This document shows positions 1-11,695 of a stretch of 64,000 nucleotides of DNA, piece after piece. The stretch lies in NCBI GenBank assembly GCA_017311315.1, contig CM029670.1, forward strand, positions 27,024,449 through 27,088,448. The letters run 5' to 3'. The notes below the pieces were generated by a model. It made no database searches. It saw nothing but the letters and a program-made list of their open reading frames with translations, and had not been told where the DNA came from. Both the position numbers and the translations under genes were made by a program. Numbering within the stretch: the stretch's first letter is position 1; each line of letters begins with the position of its first letter. Source of the DNA: Dendrocalamus latiflorus. Lineage: Eukaryota > Streptophyta > Magnoliopsida > Poales > Poaceae.

Positions 1-177
1 ATCCATCATCGCCCCTGCCGGTTTCGCCGTTGCCCCAACCGGATTTGTCGTCGCCCCCACCTCATTCGACCATCTCTCCTCCCTATCGCCTTAGCTCCAG
101 CGAAAGGTATGGATTTTCTTCATCTTTTTGCTTTATCATCTTTTCTGTCGCACTAGCAGTCCTTGTAGAAATAATTT

Positions 178-312
178 GAGACTGTTTTTTCTATTAAATA
201 GAACATATTTTTGTTATATCTATCTAGACAGTATTTTTTCTGTTAAGTAGAACGTATTTTTGTTAGATTTATCTAGACAGTGTTTTTTCTATTAAGTAGA
301 ACATATTTTGTT
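178..312. repeat. Short tandem repeat, ~49 bp unit
   Basis: About 2.7 copies of an AT-rich unit reading roughly GACAGT-T6-CTRTTAAGTAGAACATA followed by TTTTGTTA. Copies start near 178, 227 and 276. The units differ by a few substitutions. No coding potential is seen here. Confidence 0.75.
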
Positions 313-326
313 ATAAATACATGCCG

Positions 327-530
327 AGAGATAAAATAGCTAGGGAATGAATTTAGAGATAAATTGTTGGAGCTATTGTTTTTATTGTCTTGTAGCAATA
401 ATATACATCGCCGAATGTTCTTACATGTCCCCTCCTCCGAATCGGAGTAGTAGTTGTAGCTAGGGAATAGCTAGGGACAAAATAGCTAAGGAATGAATTT
501 AGAGATAAATTATTGGAGCTGTTGTTTCTA
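327..530. repeat. Direct repeat pair (~50 bp, ~143 bp apart)
   Basis: The stretch at about 330-380 (AAATAGCTAGGGAATGAATT and onward) recurs at about 475-530 with few changes. The rest of 1-880 has no recognisable gene. A C-rich opening at 1-110 could be a short exon or UTR, but nothing identifies it. Confidence 0.6.
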
Positions 531-591
531 AGTGAGTTGGAGAGTCATGTTATTGCTTCAAGATCTACTTAGAATGGCATGTTAATGTGTT

Positions 592-661
592 CCAAAGAGA
601 CCTTGTAGCAATAATATATGCCAAAGAGACCTTGTAGCAATAATATATGCCAAAGAGACCT
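592..661. repeat. 29-bp tandem repeat
   Basis: CCAAAGAGACCTTGTAGCAA followed by TAATATATG repeats with starts at 592, 621 and 650, giving about 2.4 copies that are nearly identical. This suggests recent slippage or local duplication. Confidence 0.85.
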
Positions 662-886
662 TCGAAGGGTATGAAGCAAATCACACACTTTAGTGTCCTC
701 TGTGATTCACTTTGTTATTACCACAAGATCTATTTGGAATGGCAAATCACATATTTCAGTGTGTCAGGTTTTACAGAGTAAGTTATAGCTACTGTTGCTT
801 CCTCATCATGTTGTGTGTTAGGTTTGGTTACTGCTTAGGTATAAAAGAACCTTTGGGCTGTCGCGCCCTTCCTTTGTAAATGAAAG

Positions 887-3800
887 GTGAGGCAGCCCAA
901 TGGTTTTTTTACGCCTAAGACAACAACCAAGTCCAACATGCAGAATAATGAGGAGGAAGAGATTCCAACCATAAATTACTCTGTAGAACTTGAGACACTG
1001 GACAGTGTGATTTGGGATGTTAGTATTGCAAAGAGATTTTGTAGAAATAATATACGTCGTTGGATGTTCTTATTTCTTGTAAGATCAACCATGTGCCAAT
1101 ATTTATACTCATAGCTCACTGTAATTTGTTTTTTCTTGTAAGAGAGATGTCCTCGTCGTTGTCGATGTCGCCGAATGGGTCTGACACTCTGAAGACTGAG
1201 GTAACTAAGCATGGCAGAGAAGTATCCAAAAGGCCAGTGGATCGAATGACCATCACGGAGGTCTCTTCAAATAGCGTCCCTTTGGAATCGAAGAAAGTAG
1301 TTGTAGCATTTTGGACTACCTGTGGGATAATCAGAAGGCAACGGGTCCCAATCTACGTAGCAAATTGGAAAGGTTTAATAGAAGACGAGAGAAAAGTGCT
1401 ATGGATGGAAATTTCAAATTCTTTTGAGATCCCAACAGAAGTTCAGGAACTCGTGCAACGACATGTGCTCCTCGCGATGGGAAAAGCATGGAAGACATTC
1501 AAGAGCACGCTTGTTATGCAGTACATGACCAAGGATCACATGCCCTTCACGATGTATCCTTTCATGTCACTGGAAGCATGAGAAGTCTTTGTGTGGATGA
1601 AGACGACGACCGAATTTCAACAGGAAAATGCAGCGCACAAGGCTCTCAATGCATGAAACACTTATCCCCACAAACTCAGCACCGCTGGGTACGTGGGTAA
1701 AATCCCATAAAGGACGATGGGGGATGGGGTCGCAATCCGATCGAAGGCCTCTCCACTATTTACTGGGATCACAAACGAGCACACCTAAAACTGGTTAAGA
1801 GCGAGGTCATCAACCACGTCTTCGGGCGTCGCCTCTTTCAGAATCCCTGAAGACGAGGAAGTGTCCCAACGCCTGATAAGATATGTTAAACTACCTAGAT
1901 ATTAACAGGTCTATAACTTCATGGGGTGTAAAATAGCATGATTGCATCTTGCAGCAAACATTGACAACCGAATCTTTCAAAGGATCCTTCCAAGCAGTCA
2001 GGGAGAGGGATATACTGTCCACTGCCCTGGGAAACAAGGAGCACCTAGGTCGCATGTGAGGCTTAGGGGTTTACGTATCTTAGAGGCACGGATTCCCAAA
2101 TGACTTAGAGGCGTATAGGAGTAGGAAGAGATTCAAGACTGAGCGCGAGGAATGTATGAAACGAGACTTTGATGCAAAACTTGAGGACATAATTGCCTCA
2201 CTTCAAGGAGAGATAGATGCATTGAGGAACAAACTAAGAGAAGTCTGCAACAAGTCGCAAGCCACCCCCGTTATTACGGTACCCAATCCCCCTAACATCA
2301 GAGTAGCTATGTATCCGTGCCACTTTTTGGACATAGCAACACCCACTTACCTATTAACGACATATAGGTAATGTACATCTCTAGAATGCTACATAGATAG
2401 ACATGGTGGATACCTTAGCTCATCGTGTATCGTTATGTTGGAGGCCACGCCATGCATCTTCAGAATTAGGGTTGTTAGCTCCATTCCTGTTGACGCTGGG
2501 CAAGGGTTGGCGTATCCATGCCTACCAGGGACGTTGGTGCATGGTGCCTAGATAGGGACCTATTTCGTGAAGGTCCAGGTGGACTAGATTAATGATGTTT
2601 TCAGGGCCATCCCACTAGAGAGGCCCCTAAACAGAGAAATCATGACACTAGAGGATTCCATCCACACATTCGTCCTATGGCCCAAGAGGGACATCACCTT
2701 GGACTCTTTTATGCCGCGATCTCCACACAACCATGCCTATCAAACAAAAATGCTCTATGACTTTGCCACAAGCCCCTCTTCAGAAGGCCAGCGCATCGGC
2801 TCCCATGAAGGCGATGCTGAAAATGTATCACAAACGAGGCACCAAGGCCGAATCGAAGAAGATTAAGACACCTAACAGGGAATGGAAGTACATGCTCAAA
2901 GTGTCGTTGGTCCTCGAGTCACAATTACCTAGCCTTGGACTGGTTTGCGGAACTTTGCATACCTGGTACATGCAGACGTCCAACATGAAGCTAAACTGGC
3001 ACAATAAATTCATCGTGAGATACGCTGAGGCACATTTTCTCCACGATTCAGGCTATTTCATCATGATCTTCGAAGATTTATTCTTACTATTCAACCTCGA
3101 TGAACTCGACGTCTCACTTCTATGATGCTGGACACTCTAAGTGTACTGTACAATCAAGTTCTATATTCATGTAACACCAATAAATGTCATAACTCATTGT
3201 TTATGTGTAGATTCATGAACAAGTCCGGCGACGGTGAGAATCAATGGATTTTCTTGACCCACACTTAGTCTCTGAGCAATCCATCAATGATAACGTAATG
3301 AGGAGATTGCTTGCTCACAGTGACAAGGACCACATCATGTTACTCTTCAATTAGGGGTAAATGTTTTACTAGTTGCCAAATAAGTTTCATTTGTACTTTA
3401 TACGCAACATGAACTTAGGATTAATCACTATGGCGACATACATGACTAGGGATCATTGGATTCTGATTGTGATTATACCAAAGTGGAGCAAGGTAATATA
3501 CCTTGATTCTCTATGTAGGAGCAACCACAACTTCACCCGTGTGCAACAAACAATTGACAGGTAAACTTATTTCCTCCATACATAACTCTATTGTAGTCTT
3601 CCCTTCATTTGCAAGGGCTGAGGCTAACTTTTTGGAATCACATAGACCATTTAGTGCTTACGTTGCTCAAGGAGGGAGACACAAGGAATCTAGCACCACA
3701 CTGCGACACAGGACATGATTTTTGGTACCCGTTAAAACACAACAATCCTATATCACACTTCGTTATAATGCCTCTAGAATTGACAATACCTATTTATATA

Positions 3801-3930
3801 ATTCTATTTTTATAGTGCTACCAGCAGCTACAGGGCAATGTATGTGGCTTCTACGTTTACCGCCATATGGAGGAAATCATGGACGCTAAGATGAATGATT
3901 CAGAAGTTTGTCTACCTGCCAATAATTATT
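887..3930 (+). pseudogene. Decayed CACTA-type (En/Spm) transposon protein region with Ulp1-like tail
   Basis: Several short plus-strand reading frames, broken by stops and frameshifts, resemble the plant Transposase_24 (Ptta/En/Spm) proteins of grass CACTA elements. Around 1380-1560 the translation contains FEIPTEVQELV, GKAWKTFKSTL and MTKDHMPF, matching the family's helical core. A piece at 1640-1860 resembles the HKL..AGY..K extension. A coiled-coil-like stretch follows at 2156-2270. At 2642-2710 the peptide HTFVLWPKRDI resembles the conserved block before the C-terminal domain. At 3373-3560 the peptide DHWILIVIIPKWSKVIYLDS resembles the H..L.....V.D core of Ulp1 cysteine proteases often carried by these elements. 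No CACTA terminal inverted repeats were recognised, so element ends are unknown. It may be a genic Ulp1-like relic rather than an intact transposon. Confidence 0.65.
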
Positions 3931-3949
3931 TTGTGATTATACATATATA

Positions 3950-5270
3950 ATTTTTATAACAGTAGATTAAATCCATTCGAAGCCTTCCTCAATTAAGAAC
4001 ATTGCACAATTCCCACCCATGGGCACGGCACACGGAAGACGCGTACATAACATCCCATTATGTTAAGTGAAACGTTTTGAAAGGAAAAAAATATACCCAT
4101 TGTGGCTGCATCTAAGCTTACTTATGACCACGAGTACAGCTATTTAAATAGTTTTTAATGCTCTATATAGGTTGTACAACTTTACCCATATGAGATAATC
4201 AATTGTGCTGTTGGCTATTACATGCTTCCTTGGGCATGTGACAAAAGTGATTATCATAAAGCCTTTAGGTCATCAAGTCCTAATCTTGCACCCATCCCCT
4301 AAGAGAGCATTCGAACGCTCACTTTGGTCCATCCACTAAGCAAAGACCCTCACTTAGTTCCATCCTCCAAGTGAGCATTCACCATTGTATTAACAAGCTT
4401 TGATCCTAACACCTTGGTGAAGGGAGCCCCTACGAGCAGACCTTCACTCGGAATGCTCTCACTACATCTGCACTCACCACAAAGCAAGGCTAGACCTAGA
4501 CAACTTAATCAGGTAAAGTCAGAGCCCATATAGCACATATGGTTGTACGCTGTGACTTAGATATGCGGCAACAGTGTTCGGTCCTTAATTGACCTAGGCA
4601 AGAATCTCCCCTATCTATATGCGAGGTTCCTTCTCACATTTAATAGTTTATCATATAACATGCCCACATCCAAAAACTAGGTTTTTCATTTTGTTTTATA
4701 TCAAACTAACAGAGGTTCTTCCTCTGGACTAACATTTTGAAATCACCTATATCCAAGTGCAAATTTGTTCGAAAGTTCAAACTTAACAGAAACTAGTGCG
4801 TTGGTAAGTATCTCAAACATGTACTCAATATATTATACCCAAAATTTGACATTAGCTATGTCTAACCATGTCCTAAGGGTTACAACATGTGAGGATATCA
4901 AATCTGCAAAGGAGGTTCAATGCATACGAGCAATTGTAACTACTAATACCCACAGTATAACAATTTTGATAAAACATACATGTATGCATAATAGATTTTA
5001 CAAACAGTATACAATAATTAAAATAATAAGATCAACATGGTCAAAGGGGGAGCTTGCCTTACTCTTATTGCTTAGAGAATGATTTGGATGTGTTCTCAAA
5101 GTTGTCCAACGCGGAGTCATCTATTCAATAAAAATCTAAATAAATGCAAATAAAATCCAAATAAATTTAAATAGTGACAAGACTTAAATATTTTGTATAA
5201 TTAGAAAGATCATGATTTTAGAAAAATTTAGAAAGAAAGATTCCTAAATTCTGCTGAAACTTCTGAGCTC
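3950..5270 (-). mobile_element. Ty3-gypsy long-LTR fragment (minus orientation)
   Basis: This region is collinear, in the same orientation, with blocks of the solo LTR at 13291-17073 and, reverse-complemented, with blocks of the LTR at 42022-45632. Shared landmarks are the GGGCACGGC / ACGAGTACAGCTATT-AATAG block near 4020-4150, the GGTTGTACG..GTCCTTAATTGACC block near 4540-4600, and the AT-rich tail with AAAATCATGATT near 5200. Both LTR termini are missing. The right end stops at the copia segment starting near 5271. It has no coding capacity. Confidence 0.6.
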
Positions 5271-5425
5271 TCAGTTGTGGTCTATAGCTCTTTGCAAGTA
5301 GCTCTTTCGGCTTTGCTGTGGTCTGCAGCTCTTTTTGCTGTGGTCTACAGCTTTGAATTTTTTCTTGCAAATTTTTCATTCAAGAGGTTCTAAGGTTTTG
5401 CCAATGTATTCATCAAGGGGGAGAT
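5271..5425 (+). mobile_element. 3' internal end of a Ty1-copia element with polypurine tract
   Basis: A short leftover of internal sequence ends in TCATCAAGGGGGAGATT at 5410-5426. AAGGGGGAGA immediately before an LTR is the typical polypurine tract of long copia (SIRE/Maximus-like) elements, where plus-strand DNA synthesis is primed. Three near-repeats of GCTGTGGTCTayAGCTcTTT lie at 5275-5355. Everything upstream (gag, pol) is gone, replaced by the gypsy LTR fragment. Confidence 0.7.
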
Positions 5426-6571
5426 TATTAGACCATATGGAGGGTGTGCATTTAGTGATGATGAATAATTGACATTTGGATTTCAATGGAATTTGGGTTT
5501 GTAAAAATTTTGGTCGATACGCTCGTATTGCTGGAGTTTTCAGGGCGGTAGCTGACCACAGTAGATGACCATGGAGATAGACCATGACAGATGGACCACT
5601 AGAGGTCGAGCACGCCTAAACAACCACAAGTGAATGATTGCGTCAGAATGACCTCGGTCTGGAGTTTTTAGAGGAGTCGGAGAGCAGTCGGGGAGATCGA
5701 ATACCCCGAGGGAGAGACTTCAGAGAAACAGGTCGTAGGCTCGTAGCTATAGTAAACCAGTTCATGGTCATAAGGTAATATGAATTGGTCGTATGCCACA
5801 ATGTAACCAGTTGTAGCTACGTTGAATCGGTTGTTTACTAGGGGGAACCGGTTGTAATGAGTGATCTAAGGCTGATTTCTGGAAAACGATAGAATTTATG
5901 GTCATGGCTAATTTGATTAATGTTGATGGATGATTAAAGGTGTGTTTTGATTGTGTGGACTAATGTCGGTCAAGTTGGAAAGAACTTATGCTGGAAAAAT
6001 GTTTTTTGATCTTTGCATGTGCAGGTGGGCATGAAGATGATCATGGTCAGTGAAGAGGAAGACTGGGACTAGGATGGAGAAATCTGAGGTCCAGACGATC
6101 GAGAATATCACGTGGGGTGGTCGGGCTCACGCTGGGGCACGTGGAGATCAAAGGTGATGATGCGTGAAGTGGCTACGAGAGGTGCTATCCTGGAGGCCTC
6201 GACACGTGAGGTGATAGTGTGTGATGAAGATACAGGAGGTGCTGTCCTGGAGGCTTCGTCATGCGGTGAGTTAGGAGTTGTAGATGGAGTTCATAACTGA
6301 GAAGATTTAGAGTTTGGTTAAATCCCATGTTTAGAAGGATTTTGGGTCCCTTGGTTTTCGGAAGAGATAAAGTTTTGAGTCTGTGTTTGAGGTAGATATG
6401 GTTTTCGAGCGAGCGGTTGAATAGAGCGATTAATCAAGCCAAGCGGCCGTACGCTGAGCAATTGATCAGGCGATTTTAGCACCGAGCAGTTGAAACCTTC
6501 ACCGACCGCTAGAAGACTCCAATAAGTGGCGACAATCATTCACCCCTCTGGTTGCAATATTCGATCCTACA
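5426..6571 (+). mobile_element. Ty1-copia-type 3' LTR, internally deleted
   Basis: It begins TATTAGACCATATGG (TG mutated to TA) right after the polypurine tract and ends TCGATCCTACA. The start, the TGATGATGAATAATTGA block, the CAGGTGGGCATG / GACTGGGACTAGGATGG block and the GGCGACAATCATTCAC end all match the solo LTR at 39430-41128. Compared with that copy it lacks about 270 bp around the promoter: the TATA box and R region present at 40705-40960 are missing between about 6395 and 6405. This LTR therefore probably cannot start transcription. Confidence 0.75.
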
Positions 6572-6689
6572 ATATATACAAAACATGCAATGTTCTGGAA
6601 CATCTGGTGAGAGACCATGTGGAGGTGACCACATGTTTGTGATGAGTAATTGACACTTGTTTTGGAAAGATTGAATTTGGTTTAGGCGA

Positions 6690-8180
6690 TTTTTTGCAAA
6701 GTTGTAAGCCCTTACAAGTGGTCGAAAGTTCGTACGACCACGTTGACACCGGCTGGAAGACTTACGACCACGTCGCACTGTCACTACAATGTTGCAAGCC
6801 CTGCCGAGTGGTCAGAAGACCATTTACGACCACATTGACTGTGGTCGGAGGTCACCAGACGGGTTTACGACCACATTGGTCGTGGTCGAAAGTCAGCAGA
6901 AGGGTTTATGACCACTTTGTCACTGGTCAGAAGCCGGCTGGACCATTTACGACCACTTTGTTGGAAGTCGGAAGCCGGTTACACTATTTACGACCACTTT
7001 GCTGAAAGTCAGAAGCCGCCGGGAGAGTTACGACCACTACAGTTCATTCTGAGCGTGGTCGAGAGGGTTTACGACCACGTTATCCTTGGTCGGAAGTTGG
7101 CAGATGCATTTACGAGTGGTCGGAAGTCGGACGCACCGTTTGGCCGTGGTCGGAAGCCGGGTTCACTGTCTATGACCACGTTGTTCGTAATTGGAAGCCA
7201 ACAAACTGATTTACGACCACGTTGTGAGTCGGTCGAAAGTCGGAAGTCTACCGAAGGAGTTACGACCACTGCAGAGCAATTTGAACGTGGTCGGAAGGGT
7301 TTACGACCACATTATCTCCGGTCAGTAGTCGACAGACGGGCCATGACCATGTTGGGAAGTCGGCAGCCTTCGACCAGTTAGGCTCCGACCACATTGGGAA
7401 GTCGGCAGCCTTCGACCACGTTGTAGCGAGCTGCGATCGGTAGTCGGCAGTCGGGCTTACGACTACGTTGAGAAGTTGGTGGCCTTCGACCACGTTATCG
7501 TGAGAATCGGTCGGAAGTCAAAGCTTCGACCGCTGCGGTCGGAAGTCGGCGGTCGGGCTTACGACCATGTTGAGAAGTCGGTGGCCTACGACCACGTTAT
7601 CGCGAGAATCGGTTAGAAGTCGAGGCTTCGACCGCTGCAGTCGATAGTTGGCAGACTTCAACCACGACTACGCTGGGAAGTCGGAGGACTTCGACCACGT
7701 TGTGATGCAGTGGGACGTGGTCGGTATCGATCAGACGTGGTCGAAGCGCAAGAGGACGCGGTCGAACGTGGTCGGTACCAGTCGGACGTTGTCGAAGCAC
7801 AAGCGGACGCGGTCGGTCGTAGTCATAGCGCTATCGGACGCGGTCGGTTGTGGTTGAACGCGGTTGGACGTGCTCGGGACGAGGTCGGACGCGGTCGAAA
7901 GTGCTCGGAGCGCGGTCGGACGTGGTCGAATGCAGTCAGATGAAGTCGATACCGGTCGGACGTGCTCTGAACAAGGTCGGACGCTGTCGGACGCGGTCGG
8001 AAGCGCTCGGACGAAGTCGAAGTGCGGTCGAAAGGGCTTCGACCATGGTGAAACGCGCTGTACGTGGTCAGAAGGTGTTTCGACCACGGTGAAACTCGGT
8101 GTATATGGTATGATCGGGGTTCGACCACAGTGGAAAGTGTTGAATGTGGTCGGAAGTGGTTGTGATCAGCTTGAAGTGGT
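6690..8180 (+). repeat. Degenerate tandem array of GACCAC / GTGGTCGGAAG motifs inside a U3 region
   Basis: Dozens of copies of TTTACGACCAC and its near-complement GTGGTCGGAAGTCGG alternate along 1.5 kb. Between 6826 and 7115 the unit is about 41 bp. From about 7700 the spacing shrinks to 10-20 bp with GGACGCGGTCG / GGACGTGGTCG. Many reading frames are open across it (N.VG.GR.RS-like peptides), but these come from the repeat, not from a gene. The repeat lies entirely in the U3 part of the solo LTR, upstream of its TATA box. Confidence 0.9.
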
Positions 8181-8940
8181 CATAGCTTGGGCTAGCGATA
8201 GTCGTAGCTTCTGGTAATTAGTCGTATGGACTTTTGGGGTAGTCATAACGATCTGAGAAGCGGTCGTAGGACTTGTGCAAGTCTTGATCTATGGTTTTGA
8301 CCGATTGTAGGGTGTTTACGACTTTGAGAATTGTTCTTACGAGTACATTCTTATGTTGCAGTTTGTTCACAATGTTTTTGTGTGGTGCTATGTGATGGTT
8401 TGCTTGTCTGTGTGGTTCAGGACTTCGGAGCTAGATCATGGTGAGGCGTGAAAGGACCGGGACTAGCATAGGAGGTGTTGAGGTCCAGACGATCAGGAGA
8501 CGCCAAAGATGATCAAGGCTGTTGAGGTGATTGCAAGCCGGGAGACGAGGAACCGGAGCTGGAGCTGCCGAAGATGAGCACGACGGGGAACGACACGGAG
8601 GACCAGGACTAGGCTCAGGGAGGAGTCGAGGTCCAGACGGTCAGGACGTCCGGTGCGGTCGTGTGCGATGAAGCGGACTGGGACTAGACTTAGGGAGGAG
8701 TCGAGGTCCAGTCAGTCGGGAAATGGTGCGGTCGTGCGACAACAGGAAGTTTCCGGGAAGGCGGCAAAGTGGCATTTTGGAGAAATGCGCAAAGCCTGCA
8801 AAGGGAAACAGTTCACTGTTAAAGCACTGGAGTTGTTGGTGCTAACGGGTAAAGCACTGGAGTTGTTGGTGCTAATGGGTAAAGCACATGTAATACCTGG
8901 TGTTAGTTGGGGGTTTAACGGTTCCCCCAGTAGCTAGAGG

Positions 8941-8952
8941 CTATAAATAGGG
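8941..8952 (+). promoter_or_regulatory. LTR TATA box
   Basis: CTATAAATAGGG sits about 980 bp before the end of the 6608-9920 LTR and is followed by the T-rich R/U5 region. It is the only good TATA match in the LTR. Confidence 0.6.
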
Positions 8953-9925
8953 ATGGAGAACTCCAGTGCTCGGGAGGTTGTTTCCGAGTCGCTCTGGGTT
9001 TTTCGTTTCTATTTTGCGTGAGTTGTCTCTGGGTAGAGCAAGGTTGCTCGTGTACCTCCAGATGGAGTGGTTGTAGAAACCTCCATATATACAATCATCC
9101 ATCTCTTTGCATCTATCTGAAAATTGTTTTGTCTGAGATGTTTTGATCGCTTGTATCTGTTCTTTCTCCGTTCTCTGGTTTCTCCTGCCCTATTCTGTTT
9201 TGAGTGGAGTTCTTTGCTCGAGTAGCCTTAGTTTCGTATTGCTCTGAACTGGAAATCTTCCTCAAGGCTATCTTGGCCAGTTCTTCCCGAGAGCAAAGAT
9301 TTGGATTGCATTTTTGCCGAGTGGTCGTGTGCCTCCTGTCTTCCTCTGTTCAGAGTTCACGTATGGCGTCTGTTGTGGTCTCGGCAGAGAGTTCTTGTTT
9401 TCTTTGTAAATTCTCTCTCAGAGGATGAGTTCTTGCAGTGTTTAAAGTCTCATGACCAAAAGATCCGTGAATCAAAAGTTATTCAGAAATTGGATCTTGC
9501 GGTCGAGCTCCTACTGCTTCCTCTGTTTTGAGTTCGACCATGTCTTTCTCCTCGACCACAACGTAGAGCTCTCTTTAGCTCCGTGATTTCTCGACCAGAG
9601 GTTGTTATCTTGCTGTGGCTAGAGTTTCGTGGTTGTTTGACCAGAGAATCAAATGTTACACGAGTTTTGGTTCTTGCGGTCGAACGCCTCTTCCTGCTCT
9701 GTTGTGTTTTCAGCCAAGTTGTGCTCTGTTGTCGGCCGTTGCTCTCTGTTGTCGATCTTCTCTGTTGTCGGTCAGTTTTGCTTTCCTGTCTCGGTTTCCA
9801 GTGAGCAAACTCCTTCTGTTTTTATAACTCAATAGCTATTGGAGAAGAAGAGTTGTATGAATACTTGGGGAGATTTGAAGGCACTATTCACCTCCCCTCT
9901 GTTGCCATTTCGGTCATACATCTGG

Positions 9926-11693
9926 GCAAAAGTTCAAGTATGGGACAATTCGATTCCCTTTGAGGCTAAGGTGGGTACAATGCATGTCGACGTTGTTGAA
10001 TGCTTTACTGCATCTATATTCTCATCTACGTACTTAGGAATCATTTTGGTGTAGCATTTGTCAAGATGAAATATTCCCATCTGTCCATATTTTCTTGAAC
10101 TGAAGAATTGATGTTGCGTAAGTATGTGTGTTCTGCTACGGAGCTAACTATTTAATGGGATGCTTCGTTATAATTCTATTTTTGTACTAGAATCCATTAC
10201 AGTTTGTTCACAAGATTATATCCCTATCTTTCAAGCACGTGTTATATTTTTGATCTTTTTCTGGCAGCTAGGGTCAATCTGTTGAGAAGTTTAGGGGAAA
10301 ATATGCAACAGAACAATCTATGACAGCCACCATGGCACTCTGGAAGGATTTGTCATTTCCCTTTACCTGCTAACCATTATAAGTGATGCTTCCATCTGGC
10401 ACAACTTTCTCTTGCTTCCTTTCTTGGAACAAACTTGTCATTTTCCCTTCACCTGAAAACCTTTATAAGGGATGCTTCCATTTGGGCCATCTGGCACGCT
10501 CAAATGCTTTGCATTGGTTCCTGGGTCCATTTCGTGAAAACAGAGTATAATCATAGACGGTCCATTTTTGGAATATTAATAAAGATAATTATCTTATAGA
10601 AAATCTTGATGTTTGACTATAAAATAAGCACAAGAAAGAGAGTTTACAAAAACCCCAAAAAGAAAAACGATTGCCTGGATCAGGTCGACCTTAACTCCGG
10701 CACAAGATGCTGAGGATTGCTAGCATTTTGTTCCTAAAGCACAAGATTGTCTTGAGCAAAGGATCTCCCTAGGAGAGCACCATACAGGAATCAGGAGGCA
10801 GTACATGTATTACTGGAAAGGTAGGATCGAAAGTCTCAAGCTTCTAGAAATTTTTCTAAGAAATATTACTCTGGTGACTGGTGAGTGATCTCTAACAAAA
10901 ATCTCTAACAAAAAAGGAAAAAGTAATATAAAAATTCTCTCACCCTAAAAATTCTTTTTCTAGTTCTGAAGTTTAAATTTCCATTAAGAGGTGCAGTGAT
11001 TTGTTGGGTTACGTTGTGTTCATTTTTGCTCAACTTTGGGTTAAGGATCTGGTTTCTTTCTGGAGTGATTAGTATTTTTGATAGAGTTTACCTGAAATAT
11101 GCTGGTGAAGTAAAGTGTGGGTTAAAGATTAGAGTTCTATTTTGAAAGATTGTGCTTTTAGCAAAATGTCAGATAAAGTTAGTTTTTTTCAGACATTGAT
11201 TGATGCCATCTTTAGGTATCACAAGCTTGCGAAAATATGCAATGGTAGCAATAAGATGCTCAGTTCGCATGGAGGTGCCTCTGGGGTAGAGTAATAGATT
11301 TGTTGTTTCTCCTGAGCAAAATGTAGGGGATACTATCTCTTCCCTATACTTTTCCTGGCATTATTGCTCCCTTGTTTGTTTGACCGTGCATAATAAGCAT
11401 ATGATATCATGTGAAGTTTGAACATGTACTTCCTGAATATCAATTAATAGAAGAGTAACCTCAAATAGTTTAGCCATGAAGATTTTATGTTAAGTAAACC
11501 GTTAAGTAAACCTATTTAATGAGCTGAGTAAGATTGTCTAGCAAATGGCACCCCTTTGCTTCCAAATAGATGTCACCTTGGTGTGGGTGTAGTCAAATTT
11601 TTTCTAACTTTGGCACCAGTATATATATAAAGTATCTATATTTGTCATGAAAAATGCTTTCATTGCATTATATACAATTTTTTGCTAGCATAT
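9926..11693. other. Non-coding stretch, no gene seen
   Basis: I see no protein-like frame or RNA gene. A diverged direct repeat of about 50 bp (TGTCATTTcCCTTyACCTG...GGATGCTTCCATyTGG) occurs near 10349 and 10436. The stretch 10600-10700 (with ACCCCAAAAAGAAAAACGAT) resembles a LINE 3' region on the minus strand, but this is weak. Confidence 0.5.
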
Positions 11694-11695
11694 TA

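Larger units (their letters stand above)
6608..9920 (+). mobile_element. Solo LTR, 3.3 kb, copia-type, with perfect target-site duplication
   Basis: TGAGAGACCATGTGG opens the element and CGGTCATACA closes it. The five bases TCTGG occur at 6603-6607 and again at 9921-9925, a perfect target-site duplication. The first 60 bp and the last 60 bp (CACCTCCCCTCTGTTGCC and onward) are clearly related to the LTRs at 5426-6571 and 39430-41128. No internal region lies inside, so it is a solo LTR left by LTR-LTR recombination. A TATA box (CTATAAATAGGG) at 8941-8952 marks the U3/R boundary. The copy is much longer than its relatives because of the array at 6690-8180 and triplicated GGGACTAG..GAGGTCCAG blocks at 8455-8720. 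Confidence 0.85.

Noticed and set aside
592..661. CRISPR-like array
   Set aside because: Contiguous 29-bp tandem repeats have no spacers, and this is plant nuclear DNA.
4765..5082. 105-residue protein
   Set aside because: It lies within the AT-rich half of a gypsy LTR fragment, and the aligned part of the related LTR at 13291-17073 does not preserve the frame.
6694..8217. Several 60-150 residue proteins with TTTLxxVGSR-like repeats
   Set aside because: They are the translation of a tandem DNA repeat inside an LTR, open on both strands.
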